This document shows positions 1 through 11,627 of a DNA stretch of 64,000 nt, piece after piece (the stretch's first letter is position 1; every line of letters starts with the position of its first letter). This DNA is from Mesodorylaimus sp. YZB2_4. Lineage: Eukaryota > Nematoda > Enoplea > Dorylaimida > Dorylaimidae. Both the position numbers and the translations under genes were made by a program. Where the stretch lies: NCBI GenBank assembly GCA_030248295.1, contig JASANH010001563.1:124001-188000 (forward strand), given 5' to 3'. A model generated the notes under the pieces. That model made no database searches, was not told the DNA's origin, and was given only the letters and a program-made list of their open reading frames with translations.

Positions 1-1810
1 AGGCCCCAGCCGAACACTACAGGAGCCTGTTTTCAGGGGTAAGTTTCAAAACCTGCACGCAAAATCTAGATGCTGAGGGGAGCTGGTGACATACACGCAA
101 ATTTACCCACCATTTTAAAAATTCGATTCACTACCAAAAAAAGGACACAATTTCATCAGCTAATGACTTTTCTGAATCCATCATCTTATTAGGGCAGGTA
201 TGAAACATACTTTCCATGAGCATTGGTGGGCGGGTGCGTGAGAATAAAAAAGCTGCCTCCTTTTTTCGTAAATGGCAGGCACATTTATTTCTACGTCAAT
301 GCTGAAGCAGAAGAAACGGAAAAAGAGGAAGCCTAGCTGAGAACTACAGCATCCAGGCCCTTGTTCCTAGCACCTACAGTAGAGATCCGGGTTCAATTCT
401 TAGCCAGGGCTCCACTTTTTCTATCTCTCCTGCTTAAGCACTTTGTTTCCAAGCATTCTTGACAGAATCTTTGGCCAAGATGGTAATCTTGGGGGTGCGG
501 GTTCGACTCCTGCCCAGGGTTTACGTTTTTCATTTTGTTTGCTTCTTATCCACTTACTTAACAATTCCCGTTCGTTCATTCAGAACTGTGCTTGTCACTG
601 TGCCCAATTCCCGTTTCCACTCGTCCACTTTCTTCGTCGCAGCACTGGCCATTGCCACCGGGCGATCACCACTATTGCCCATTGCACCGAGTCCCATCAG
701 TTCGGAAGGTCGTTTTTGTTGGTGTCCTCGCTCCACTGACGTTCTTTCTGGCTCGCCATCAGCCAACGAGGAGACGGGACGCGGCAATTTTTGCGCCGAA
801 TCAATTTTTAGCGAGACCGCTTGAGTTTTACCCTGAAAAATCATGATTATACTGCGATTGAGATTTTTCTCGAGAACTACCACTGAAAACCCCTTTATTT
901 CTGCTTTAAATCTCACCTTTCGTTTTCCAGTATGCTGAACGAGTAATAAGAATTTCAAAACGGCAGAACGATTTTTTAATTGATCCTAAAAAATAAAATT
1001 TTTAAACCTCTCGTCGGATTGGAAAAACCATGCATTACCCTTTCTTGCAATTTTGTGCATAATTGACCGAATCTTAGCGCTGCTTCTTGCTTATTAGCTC
1101 GAAATACTGAAAAAGATAACAGTTCTCCACATTTTAAATGACTCAGAAATCAAAACTATGAAAAACCCTGACACTTTCTTAAAAAATTAAACCAGTTTTA
1201 AGCCATGAAAAAGTTTTCACCAAATACTCAAGCAGGGAACTTACATCTTTTCTTGACACTATCGACCAATTTAAATTCATCGAATTCTCCACTACCAACC
1301 GCAAATATCGGACTAAAAAAAGTCCCTCAAATTTGTTTTATTCACAAAAACAGTACAGTATATTCTCTTACTTATTGATTAATTGTGAAACTGAAGTATA
1401 CCTTTTTCGAAATTCGTCTAAAAAAGTCACCATAAAAACTTTAAAAAATACTCTTGTTGAAACAAGAAACCCCTACCTGACGGATACGAATCGCCTAAAA
1501 TTAAGCGACATAATTTTCGAAGATTTTCTGAGACATCTTTTGAATGTTCCATGGTCATAATGATCTGAAATACAGAAGTTTCGGAAATAATAAAGAATCA
1601 ACAGCTAGTTTTCAAATTTGTACAAGATGATAATTTTCAAAAATGTGGGGCAATGCAAGTATCAGAGAAATTTCTCCAAATCAACAAACAAACAAAACCT
1701 ATTTTTCAAGACCTTTTACTGATCGTCAAGTGAAGTTTCGTTCAAAAAAACCGTGTCATACCACAAAAAATACGAGTAAAATATCGATAATGTTGGATCG
1801 ATTTTTGTCA
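1..1810. other. Intergenic, no gene recognised
   Basis: I see no convincing exon here. The stretch is AT-rich from about 900 onward, and the open frames in it (for example 1333-1560) look like low-complexity noise without recognisable motifs or splice sites. The only structure I can support is the pair of tRNA-like boxes listed separately at about 380-520. The 3' end of PHF5A lies at 1811. Confidence 0.5.
378..520 (+). repeat. Pair of tRNA-like box B motifs (possible SINE)
   Basis: Two close matches to the RNA polymerase III internal box B consensus (GGTTCRANYCC) lie 110 bases apart: GGTTCAATTC at 390-399 and GGTTCGACTC at 500-509. Both are followed by a similar C-C-C-A-G-G-G or A-G-C-C-A-G-G-G tail. 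A box-A-like GGCCAAGATGG precedes the second. No full cloverleaf with a pairing acceptor stem can be drawn, so this looks like a tRNA-derived short interspersed element or dimer rather than a working tRNA gene. Confidence 0.35.
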
Positions 1811-2440
1811 CTATCGTTTCTTAAACCCGTATTTCTTCCTTTCGTAAAATAAGTCCGTTTTTGCACTTCCTAAATTGACAATCTTTGGGCATCCGTCGCG
1901 CTAAAACAAAAACATTCTGATCGTTTTTTATCATTATTTTCCAAAAGAGAAATAAGTAGCCTAAGCGGTAAAACTGAGAAACTACAGTGAAATTTCATAG
2001 ATAGGCAAACTGCACTGTGATAGCCACCAAAAAAAGGCGAAGAAGAATGCTTACGTCCTTTTCCATAATAGTGCATTCCTTGCAATAATAGGCGTCGCTT
2101 ACACCCGGACCACCACAAATCACGCATCGTCCTTGATACGATCCATAATTGCATTCATCGCAAATTCGAACCAATGTGCACGGACGAACGTAGGAATCGC
2201 AAATTACGCATTTTCCGTCGCCTAAAATATATATCGGAAGCATATATTTGTGGTTTTGAGTTTTTGTAGAAGGAAAGCCAACAGGTAAAGGAGCGAAGCT
2301 GGTTAATGCGGCCAAAATACTCTTCAGAAACTGTGTCCAACTTGCATGAGCCAGTCCTACTTACACTTCTCACATAAACGACCAATCGCCACGCCGGGTT
2401 GTTTCCGGCAAAAAATTAAATCCGGATGATGTTTAGCCAT
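1811..2440 (-). CDS. PHF5A: PHF5A, SF3b complex PHD-finger-like protein
   Basis: PHF5A (SF3b14b, yeast Rds3) is a small zinc-binding protein of the SF3b part of U2 snRNP that helps recognise the intron branch point in the nucleus. Three exons join in frame: 2365-2440, 2055-2221 and 1811-1900. They give 110 residues, the family's exact usual length. The start is [11 protein letters not shown], followed by the CxxC zinc knuckles ([24 protein letters not shown]), and the end is Y-G-F-K-K-R. The protein differs from the animal consensus at only a few positions. Both introns have GTAAG donors and TTTTAG acceptors. The first intron lies inside codon 26 (Cys). Nothing is odd; this is a clean single-copy housekeeping gene. 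Confidence 0.97.
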
Positions 2441-2756
2441 TATAAAATCAATTCAGTTTTTCTCGAAACAGGAAACGGAACGGATAAACGCTCTCAAATT
2501 TCAAGCGAAAAGCGAAAAACGTGCAGTGAAAACGTGATTTCGGTTGCGTTGGCGCTACTAGCAGACAACTAAACCTGAGTGTCACAAATTGGCGGTTATA
2601 TTAAAAAATTGAAAAAACCTTGCTATAGATGATGTTGGTAACGGTTTGATGTTGATTCACGTCATATCCATTCTCGCAGTCGTTCTCCTGGTGCTCCTTC
2701 CAGTCGTGGTCGTTCTCGTTCTCGCACCGTTCGTCTGCTGGTCCTGTTACCCGCCA

Positions 2757-4325
2757 GGCCGTATTCCAGAAACTCGAAGGAAACCTCGAGGTGAAAGGAA
2801 AATTTTCCTTCAAGGTCACTGGAACTTTCCTTCAAGCTCGCAGGGTAAAATCTCTTGGAGCTCGACGGAACTTTCCTGTGAGCTTAAAGGAAAATCGCCT
2901 GGTGAGGTGACCCTATTCCAGAAGCACAGTGACCTCAAAGGAAACTTCCAGTGAGCTGGAAGGAATTAGCTCAGTGGATGTTACGGTTTCAACCAAGTGA
3001 CTACATGTTCAGGCACTCACTCATGATATGGGATGAAATGGAACTGCGTCAGTCTCGTCGCCTAAGCCCAGAAAAAGTCAGTTGATCATTTTTGTTGTCA
3101 TCAGCGATCACGGTGTCCTTCATCTGTGTTGTTTTCTCCAACAAAGTCAGGCATGCGCCAGTCGAAGCACCGTGCGGCCAACCATATCCATGCAACCAGT
3201 TTTGTGCCCAACGAGACTCAGAATGAAGTGATCAAAAATGCCGCTTCCACTTGTCGATTGTGCTCTCGATTTTCACCCTCGTTTTCTTGTGAGCCTTGTT
3301 ATACTTCCGTTGACTCTCATTTCAAAGAGGCTCTTTGAATGGTGTCATACTGGAAGCCATTTTCGGCATGGATAGGCCGAGTCGACTGAAATGATCCCTC
3401 GCTGGTAATACCTCCACGATATCCCGCAGGCAGCTTTGTCGAAAAATGTGCGAGTTGTGGGATGACTCCAACTGTGTATGTACAGTATATTAGTGAATTC
3501 ACTATGATGGTCGTGAGCTACTTGCACGTTGACAGACGTGTACTCTTTTGATTCCGATATTGCTTGGGGTTTTCTCGAAACGTCTCAACCGCCCAGCCTC
3601 ACCAAAATTTGCTCACACCCAACCTCGAACACATTCTTGAGCATAAGCGCCTTCAGGGACTTTAAAGTAACTGACTTTTTTGCAAAATGCTTCGGAGACA
3701 GCTGTAATCATTTTCGATAGAGCTGCAGTAGCTGTGAAATGATAGGCTAATCACCATCGAGCAATTTATATGGCTCATTGCTTGCATAAAATCAAAGCAC
3801 AGTAAGCAGCTGCTGCTCAACTCTTCATCAAAGCATTATGACGACGAGTCTTTCGCCTTAGGTCGTGGCTAAGCAAGAATGACAAGGGATTGCCTCCATC
3901 CTTCGTAACGATAGCGAGTGATACATTTTTGGTCATCGTAATCTTTGTACGAATCGATGCGGTAATTAAAAATTGCTGGACGTTAAATTCTACAAATATT
4001 TGTTCTCATCAAGTTCAACGAGATCCATTTCAGCAGCACGACTATGGTAAAGCAAAGACAAACCTCGCAGGAAACCCGATTTTAGGTGCTCTCGACCACC
4101 GAAACGTTTTTTCCAGCGAGGTGGTCAAACTCGCAGGAACTTTTCTATGAGGAAAGTTTCTGGAATAGCATTTTGTGTAAACCCTTTCAGCTCGCTGGAA
4201 AACTTGACCCGCTGCCAGGAAAACAGTCAGCGGAATTGTTTCTGTAATAGGGTTTACTGCGACCTCGGAGGAAACTACTCAGCTGACTGGAAATCCTCAC
4301 AGGAAAACGCTTCTGGAATACGGCC
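2757..4325. mobile_element. 1.57-kb element with terminal inverted repeats
   Basis: The ends are a perfect 15-bp inverted repeat: GGCCGTATTCCAGAA at 2757-2771 and its complement at 4311-4325. Roughly 200-250 bases inside each end are crowded with short GGAAA/TTTCC and AGCTCG-type subrepeats. Extra internal copies of the terminal word (TATTCCAGAA near 2912, TTCTGGAATA near 4158) also occur. Subterminal motif arrays of this kind are typical of non-autonomous cut-and-paste transposons. I found no clear target-site duplication and no recognisable transposase. The open frames inside (for example near 3345-3527, minus) give no family signature, so the superfamily is left open. Confidence 0.55.
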
Positions 4326-6100
4326 CCTGCGTCTTCGTCGACATGGCCGCGTCTGCTCAGCGTCACCGGCCAGCCATCGCCATTCAGCGATTTGGAATCT
4401 ATCCGCTACTTTCTTGGACGAGTGTTAGTGGCTGATTCTACGTTAGGTCGGGACGTTCTGCCAGTGCTTCCATGCAATCACTTGCAGCTGTTTTTCGATA
4501 TTGACGACAACATCGAGGCTGAAGTCCAAAGCTCATTTTATGCGGCAGCATAAAACAAAATTTGAGAAAAAATATATATTTCGATGCATTTACTTTTTCT
4601 ATTTACTGAGATTTAAAAATCGTATCATTGTGTTCATTTTCCAAAACCCTCAGCGGCTGCTAAGGGTGTTTGCGTTTTCGCTCTCATTCTTCAACAGATT
4701 GAGAAGCGCTCCACCGCTGTATGAATTTGTTTTTGATGTAATGTCTGCCTCCTGCAGGTTCACTAGTTATCAGGTAGCCTTGCTCTTAAACGCAAACACT
4801 CATACTCAGGATTACTGTGTGCAGGTGAAGCTAATGGTCCATGATGTCAGAGATGATTCACTATAAGCTTATTTTTAGGGGCTCACGATCAATAGCGGTA
4901 GCATTCTACTCCAACGACAATTGCTCTTTTGTGGATAGTCTAAGCTCAGTTCAACCTTTCATTCCTTATTCGCTACATCCTTTTCACAAACGCTCGATTC
5001 CGAAGTTGTGGCCATTAAACGGGTGCGGGAGTCAAAAACTGTCCTTTGGGTTAGACTCCTTTATGGATGGACTCAACTGCCATTTTTACTTTTCCAACTC
5101 TCCTGAGCTCTTCTCGTCATACAACCTGGTATTTCGCAGAGTCTTTTACTCTTTTCAGCTTCGTCTCAGAAAGTCTTCCTCGTTCGGCATTCCAGTGAAT
5201 CTTGAACTATTTTACATCACGTCATAGAGCATACACCTTGTGTGCTCTTGAAGCTTTGTTATCTGTCGTTTTATGTGCTTGTGAATTACATAACCGCGCG
5301 TACACCAACTTATTCTCCTCATATTTTCATACGCGTGTGCTCTTAGAGTCACGAATCTTTGAATCTACTCGCCTCTTTGCGCCGCGATTATCAGGAACCG
5401 ACAAGCCTGGCCGAAAGCAGAACATACAGTACGTGCATATAATGAGACCGAGATTGAGATCGAGGTCGAGTGACTAGTGCGCTATCATAAATGCGGATGT
5501 TCGTGATTGTGTGGTCTGCCCTTGCGCAAGACCTACCAGAGGATAGCGCAAGTCACAGGAACGATAGCTTGAGTCTGCTGGCAGTCAGTTCCTGCCATGC
5601 CCAAATGGAGTCTCTGATGGGCAAGAATCACAGTGCCATTCTGAGGAACTGAAGACTGGTCTCGCTCGACTTCGTGCCAGGCCCTGATACAGTAGAGTTC
5701 CCTGAACCAGAGCCAGTGGAAGTGCAGACGAGGACACCCACACGCCCATTACAGCCAGAAGGTGTATACGCTCTCTAAACCAACGGGCAAGTATTTATTC
5801 GAAAATATTGCAAAGGAAAATTGTAAAAAGCAAGAAACCACCAGTGTCGCTATGACTAAACAAAATCAAGTCAAATAGAAATGCACCTCTTTGCAAAGTC
5901 AGATGCAAATAATGTACATTTTGCAAAAATGGCATACGAAAATATCGCTTTTGCGTAATTTCATAAACTCAGGTGTCATAAATTTCAATTCTGTGCTGTC
6001 ATCCAACTGGTCAGTCGTCCATTGGCTGGTCTCTAGACCACGGGGTGAATAAACTCAATATCCTCTTCGCAAATGCTACAAATACGCACAAAGTTTAAAC
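4326..6100. other. Intergenic, includes a degraded repeat
   Basis: No gene is recognised. About 5440-5770 has the texture of the dispersed repeats seen at 12.8-13.6 kb. For example, a shared word around CGTGCCAGGCCCTGA recurs as CGTGTCAGGCCCTGA near 13075. The open frames at 4501-4866 and 4841-5227 look like translated low-complexity sequence without domain signatures. Confidence 0.35.
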
Positions 6101-9100
6101 TTATATTTTGGCGGGAAATATTTCAAGTTTACTTTTAACTCCGCTTTTCTCTAATTTGTGCGGAATACACATTTGGCCTTTGACTCGGGTACCAGCAGGA
6201 CATTCGCGCCCTAAAGGGTGCACTCGATTACACAATGTCTCATCAATATGTAAGCTGGGCCTGTGATAATACATACAGCATTTATGGGCGAACTCGAACC
6301 GTCCTTCATCGCATTTGCACATGGTCATGTTGACCGAAGTCAATTGCGCGCACACGCTACCCGGGCACGTTCGATTGCATTGCTCGTCGAACTGGCAGTG
6401 GTAATCTCCCGGTCGAAGATCTGAAACAGACCTAGTTAGGCCAGCCACCAGTACTTCTTACCCGCTGATCCACCAATGGGTGGAGAATACTGGTGGTGAT
6501 AAAGACTGATAATGATCCGCACTTTTTAAAGAATTCAAGGAATCACCGAGCTGTCAATTTTTCCACAAGTAATGAAATAATAAAAAAATAGTGCTTCGCG
6601 TTATCACCCGACTTCTGTCAGTCACTTCTCATTCATTCCTGGCACAGGAATGCTGTACTAGTCAGCGGATCTTAGGTGCAACCTCTCGAGTTTTCTCTCT
6701 CCATCAACATGCGTGAGTGATACTGCCATTTTCAACAGGTGAGAACTACTGCATACTTACAGTGATAACATTTGTGATCGATGCACATCATATCGGGTGT
6801 GCATTCTGCATCAGTCACGCAATTATTGGATAAGCTCTGCCACCACAAAGGCTCTGTGTCGTTCGAGATTCCCAACTCGTCCATGCTTGGCTGCTTACGA
6901 CGCTCGTGCCGATCGCCCAACGCTTTGCAGTGTGTACCGAATTGATTGCACGACTCAGCAGGGTCGTATCGACGACGACGCAAGGCGCAGGTGAAGCCGT
7001 TCGAACGAGAATCACCGATGCATACACAGTAGCCGTTGTTGCACTGACCAGTCTGAGGATGACCTGGGCACTCTTTGGGCTGCGTGCAACGATCACCAGG
7101 CTTGAGCACATTCGAGTATGACGACTGCGCTGAAATGGAAAGGGTGTTTTAGTCAAGGAATTTGCAGGCTTGTCTTTCAAGCTGCCGGGCTTCAATGTGA
7201 GTGGTCTGTTCATACCCGTCAGTCCACCTGGACCCAAAGCCTAGCAGTCTCCCAAAGGCATGATCACAGGTATCAACCCGTCACTCATCACTACTGATTC
7301 CCCATCATGGACTCACCTGGGGCGCAGCAAGTGCCTTGGTTGCAACTTGCTCCTGTCGGGCACACGTTGTTGAGCTGGGCGCACATGCACAACGAGACTT
7401 GCAGCACTGGGCAACATGTCTGGCATTGTTGGGTGGGAGGCGGGCAGGAGGGACACACGGGCGGTGGGACGGTAGGACTGAAGCAGCACTGTCCTCCCAT
7501 ACACATGTACTCTGGTGGGCACGACCCTCCTGGCCCGCACGGTTGGAGGGGCATATGCCCGTTTGGACACAGGGGCTGGGTGGGTGGCAGTGGACAGCAT
7601 CCGTTATTGACGCATACAAAATTGGCTGGACATGCGCCAGACGGACCGCAGAACTGTATGGCAGTCTGACCGTTAGGACAGATGGGCAATGGAGGCGGCG
7701 TCGTGGGGGGCAGAGGACAGCATCCATTGTTCTGGCATATGAATCCCGACGGGCACGACTGGGCGGCACTGAAACAGAAACCCTTACAATGTGGACTGTC
7801 GAAAAGTCGAGTTATCCGCACGGACTTACCCGCACGGCGAGATGGCGGGCTGGCCGCTGGGACAATTGGGCACTGGACAACAGCCTTGTTCGCCGTTGGG
7901 TCCTGTTTGACAGAAAAAGCCGGCTGGACAAGTGCCTGGACCGGTGCAAGGCGTCGTTGCCACTTGACCATTTGGACAAGTGGGCGGAGGCAACGGGCAA
8001 CAACCACCCCCTTGGCACGTAAATCCGGTCGGACAGTCCGAAGTAGTCGTACATGGCTAAACACAAACACGCCCACCCTGTCGTCGGGTAGAAAATACGA
8101 GGCACACAAAACTTACCTGAGATGCCATCTGACCATTGGGACAGTTGGGGATGGGGCAGCACCCGCCATTAAAGCAGAAAGCGGTCGACGGGCAGGTGCC
8201 TGGCCCTGAACACGATTGGATGGCCGGCACACCGTTCGGGCACAGGGGCAAGGGACAACATCCGCCGTTCTGGCATTGGAATCCAGCAGGACAGGTACCA
8301 CCAGGGCTGCAAGCCTAGAAACACGGAGAAAACAAGTTCGACGCTGGTCCACCTTGTCTTCGTCGATATGTACTTGCGTGGCTGTCTGACCGTTCGGGCA
8401 CGAGGGCAATGGGCAGCAGCCTCCATTGGCGCAATAAAAATTAACTGGGCATGTTGATTGGCCAGTGCCAGTGCAACGCTAAAAAGCCAAGCACGTGCAG
8501 TGCTCTCTGCCGTAACTCCTGTGGGAAAGCATAGGTTTGCCGAGTAAACAAATTCTATTGCAGCTTAGCACAGGATACAAAGCTGGCATGCAGGGTCACA
8601 CCGGACAAAATTAACCTAAAAGCTGAGATATGGGAAGTCAAACTGGTAGCAGGTCATACCTGAGTAGTAGGTTGTCCATTCGGACACAGGGGCATGGGCA
8701 TAGGACAGCACGCTCCATTGATGCACTCGAAGAACTGTTGGCAGCTGCTTTGTCCGCCGCCGATGCACGGTGTGCCCGGCCCTCCAGGGGCACCGTTCGG
8801 GCAAGTAGGTGGTGGCGGTGGAGTTGTTGGAATTGGGCAGCACCCGCCATTAACGCACATGAATCCGGCTGGGCAAGGGCAGAATTGAATAGCTGTCATG
8901 CCGTTCGGGCAAATGGCTGCAAAAATACGTAGGATCTCTTACATTTTGCTGCAGGTGTTTTCATTGCGTACGGGCCAGGGTAGACGATCATTGGCACAGT
9001 TCAGAATTCCTGTTAATCATGGTCACTGAGTTCACAGGCTAGCCGTATTTATTCCCCATGCATTCGTGCAGATTACATAAAAGATGTTTCTTACGTAGTG

Positions 9101-9362
9101 GTCTCGGCGTGGTGATAATTGGCGGTATGGTGATGGGTGGTGGAGTAAGCGGCACCGTCGGCTGACAACAAATACCAACAAAGCACACGCACGCGCCAGG
9201 GCACAAATTCAACGGTCCGCACGGGCATACCGGGGTGTAGCCTTGTTGACACGTGCCTGGCGCAAAGCAAAAACGGTTGTCAGGTATGGACATATATGGT
9301 AGTGCTGGTCCCCCACTACAGTACGCCCACACCCCTTTGTCCAGTCCACAAACTTTCGAGTG
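6101..9362 (-). CDS. Secreted cysteine-repeat (CC/Lustrin-type) protein, 5' end unresolved
   Basis: Eight exons read in frame for 731 codons plus stop: 9095-9362, 8660-8916, 8374-8478, 8117-8314, 7830-8056, 7317-7768, 6761-7129 and 6101-6420. The middle holds about ten copies of a cysteine module of the form C-P-N-G-Q-x-A-x-Q-x-C, then C-P-x-G-F-x-C-x-N-G-G-C-C-P, separated by proline/threonine linkers. This matches the nematode CC-domain/Lustrin cysteine-repeat families. The last two exons carry EB-like cysteine spacing (for example P-G-D-R-C and C-V-C-I-G) and an Arg-rich spacer. Such proteins are extracellular, probably in matrix or cuticle; their biochemical role is unknown. Three introns split repeats at the same point, just after A-T/S-Q, in phase 0, which points to growth by exon duplication. 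No signal-peptide exon fits in phase upstream of 9362, so the true start is missing from this model. Confidence 0.8.
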
Positions 9363-10339
9363 CTAAAAGTGACAGTCTAGAAGAGAAGGAATTTGTTTAG
9401 TAAGTAGCAGAAGTGTGGACAGGGACTGTTGTTGTCACGAAAAGATAGACGAGTCGCTAATCTAATGGACGAGACGGTTCTATTTTCGACCACCAACGAG
9501 AGTGGACGTTCTGTTTAGTTTGTCAGAAGATCGAGTTCAGTTACCTGGAGGCAAGGCTACCGTCACGCACACTTGAAGTTGCGGCTAGAAAAGAGAAAGT
9601 AAATATAAAATTAGACACGATCCACTCGCTCTCATTCCAACATGAAAAATCGCACAATCTCTTCAAAAAATGTAGCGCCAGTTTATTTGCTGTTCTTTTT
9701 TTGACATAAAGCCTGCCGGCATTTTGTAATCATTTATTTTTGGATATCATACTCCAAGACGAGTTCGGGGTGGACTGCGAATTCGATACTGGGAAAAATG
9801 CTAAAATGACCAAAGTGACCATTCCTCTGTGTTAATACATAGAGACCGTTTTTGTCCGGTGGATTCGGACAAATGGTCAAGTGTGAGTTTGGCCTGTGTA
9901 GAAGGTTATGTGCTGCTGCCAAAGCTGGCCGCTGATCACAAGGGTCAGAAACCCGTCAGGATGGATGCTTTTGAGACCATCGGCTCTTTCAGGTATCTTT
10001 TCAAATGTACCAAGCACACCTAATGTCACTGTCCTCATCCCTAACTTCATGACATGAGCACACAATATGTATGCAGCTAAAATGGTTTACTGTGCCGTTG
10101 ATACTTGTCCTGATATCAAAATTCACTTCCGCCCTTCCCCCCCCCCCCGTTAGGTATCTTTTACCGCCTTCCACCGTCCACCTTTTCGCTGGCTCACGGT
10201 CAGTTTCAGATATTTTGAAAGTCTTAAAAAATCCAAATTTTCGAAAAGGAGCCAAAACTTTTTTTGCGCGGACAGAAATTTTTTAATAAAAAATCCCTGA
10301 TTTAGAAAAAACTAGCCTCAAGTGCCTGCTATTGCCAGT
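9363..10339 (-). other. Unresolved stretch with exon-like fragments
   Basis: Two things stand out on the minus strand. First, a 40-nt exon-like piece at 9546-9585 has a TTTTCTAG acceptor and an AG|GTAACT donor. It resembles part of the last exon of the upstream chitin-binding gene but does not join in phase to the neighbouring exons I can place. Second, 9733-10030 contains two overlapping open frames with non-repetitive composition (one ends E-Y-D-I-Q-K) that I cannot assign to a family. It may hold the missing 5' end of the cysteine-repeat gene or a decayed exon. Confidence 0.2.
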
Positions 10340-11627
10340 TTAGGTACTCAATCGAGCGTGTATAAACATATGTAAAAAACACACTTGAAATTGCGATCCA
10401 GCCGCGCATCCCATTTGAGTCCAAACTCCACATGGAGCCCTAAAGGACGAACAAGCAAAAAAGTGTGCAATGTTGTAACGGAGCAGGGCTCGATTGCCCG
10501 CTTACCCGGTCGTAGCCGGAGTGCATTGGAGAAAATAGCTGGGATTGGCCGGGAAAGGGATCAGGCCAGCTGTCGCCCAATTGCAAGCACCTCCGATCAT
10601 CGGATTCGCATTCGAGACTGAAACTAAGTGGCTGAATCGAATCAGAAAAACATTGTGAAATGCAAGTGGCGAATTCACCTGGGCATGACATCGGAGCACA
10701 TCCAGACGAATAGGGTTGCAGCTGGCACAATGACTGCTGCCTGAAAATGGAAAAAATCCACGACCCAAAACGTAAAAGTATAAAAATGCTCCGAAACCAC
10801 AAAATTTTTGCAGTTCTCTGAATTTTTATTCTGGCACCCGCTTTACGCCAGATCGATCTGCATACTGATTTGCTCTATTTTCAAAGGGCAAATCTGACAA
10901 ATCTGATGCTTTGGGTCTTTGTCTCCCAGTCCATAACACACAAAATACAATGCACAAACGATGCGTTTCATACCTGCGAACTGCACTGGCAGGTTTGCAT
11001 TTTTGACTACTCTGTACAAATATTTCGCCTTTTGGACAATGTAACAATTCCCACTCTCCGATTTGGTCTCTGAAAAAATTAAGATATTCATCAGTAGAAA
11101 TAAACTTATGCTCATCTATACTCGTTTATGAAGCGGTAAAAATATGCACGCAAAGTACATATAACTTACACTTTGGGTGTGCATTGAATGTAAGCGCTGG
11201 GATCGCCCTCGACTTCTTTGTAATACTCCCTCGGTTCGCATATGCCCCCCTTGTCCGGCAGGCAGCTAAGCCCGCCTGAAGATAAGCTGATTATAGAATC
11301 GAGGAAATCTGGTCGACGAGTGTCATAAGACGATTTGAGAGGGGGATTTAAGGACTCGTGTAGTGATCAAGGTGCGGTGACAAGGAATACCTTCACGAAA
11401 ATTCTTGGGGATGAGGATCTCTCGAACGAGGAGCAGCCCAAAATTAGAAGGCCCTGCACAAGAAGACACAACCGCCCGCGCGAGAGGGCCTATAGTTGGT
11501 GGAATAAAGCCATTTTGGACTGGTTGGGGAATGTGATGGTAGCAATCCAATTATAGCGGCCTCGTGACTTACCGAACAAAAGGAGTCCTATGGCCAGCCT
11601 GAACAGCACCCTGGTGGCCAGCATCAT
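10340..11627 (-). CDS. Secreted protein with two chitin-binding type-2 domains
   Basis: Six exons join in frame to give 176 residues: 11573-11627, 11170-11275, 10974-11069, 10679-10740, 10506-10617 and 10340-10439. The first exon encodes a signal peptide (start M-M-L-A-T-R, hydrophobic core L-A-I-G-L-L-L-F). Two peritrophin-A-like (ChtBD2) modules follow. The first has A-Y-I-Q-C-T-P, then G-E-W-E-L-L-H-C-P-K-G and a final Q-K-C. The second has S-Y-F-L-Q-C-T-P, then G-V-W-T-Q-M-G-C and Q-V-C. Such small secreted proteins bind chitin in eggshell, cuticle or pharyngeal lining; the chitin role is inferred from the family. The second domain is less regular (G-C-A-A-G in place of C-P-x-G). All five introns have GT-AG ends and phases agree throughout. 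It lies just upstream of the cysteine-repeat gene on the same strand. Confidence 0.8.

Noticed and set aside
3317-3527. Possible transposase fragment in the 2.76-4.33 kb element
   Set aside because: A few residues loosely recalled ISXO2-like transposases, but no catalytic motif or sustained frame supports it.
7291-8209. Long plus-strand frames opposite the cysteine-repeat gene
   Set aside because: These are antisense shadows of the repeated cysteine codons; the minus-strand reading has consistent splice sites and conserved modules.
9733-10065. Galectin-like or lectin-like exon
   Set aside because: Composition looked protein-like, but the conserved galectin residues are not present; left as unassigned.
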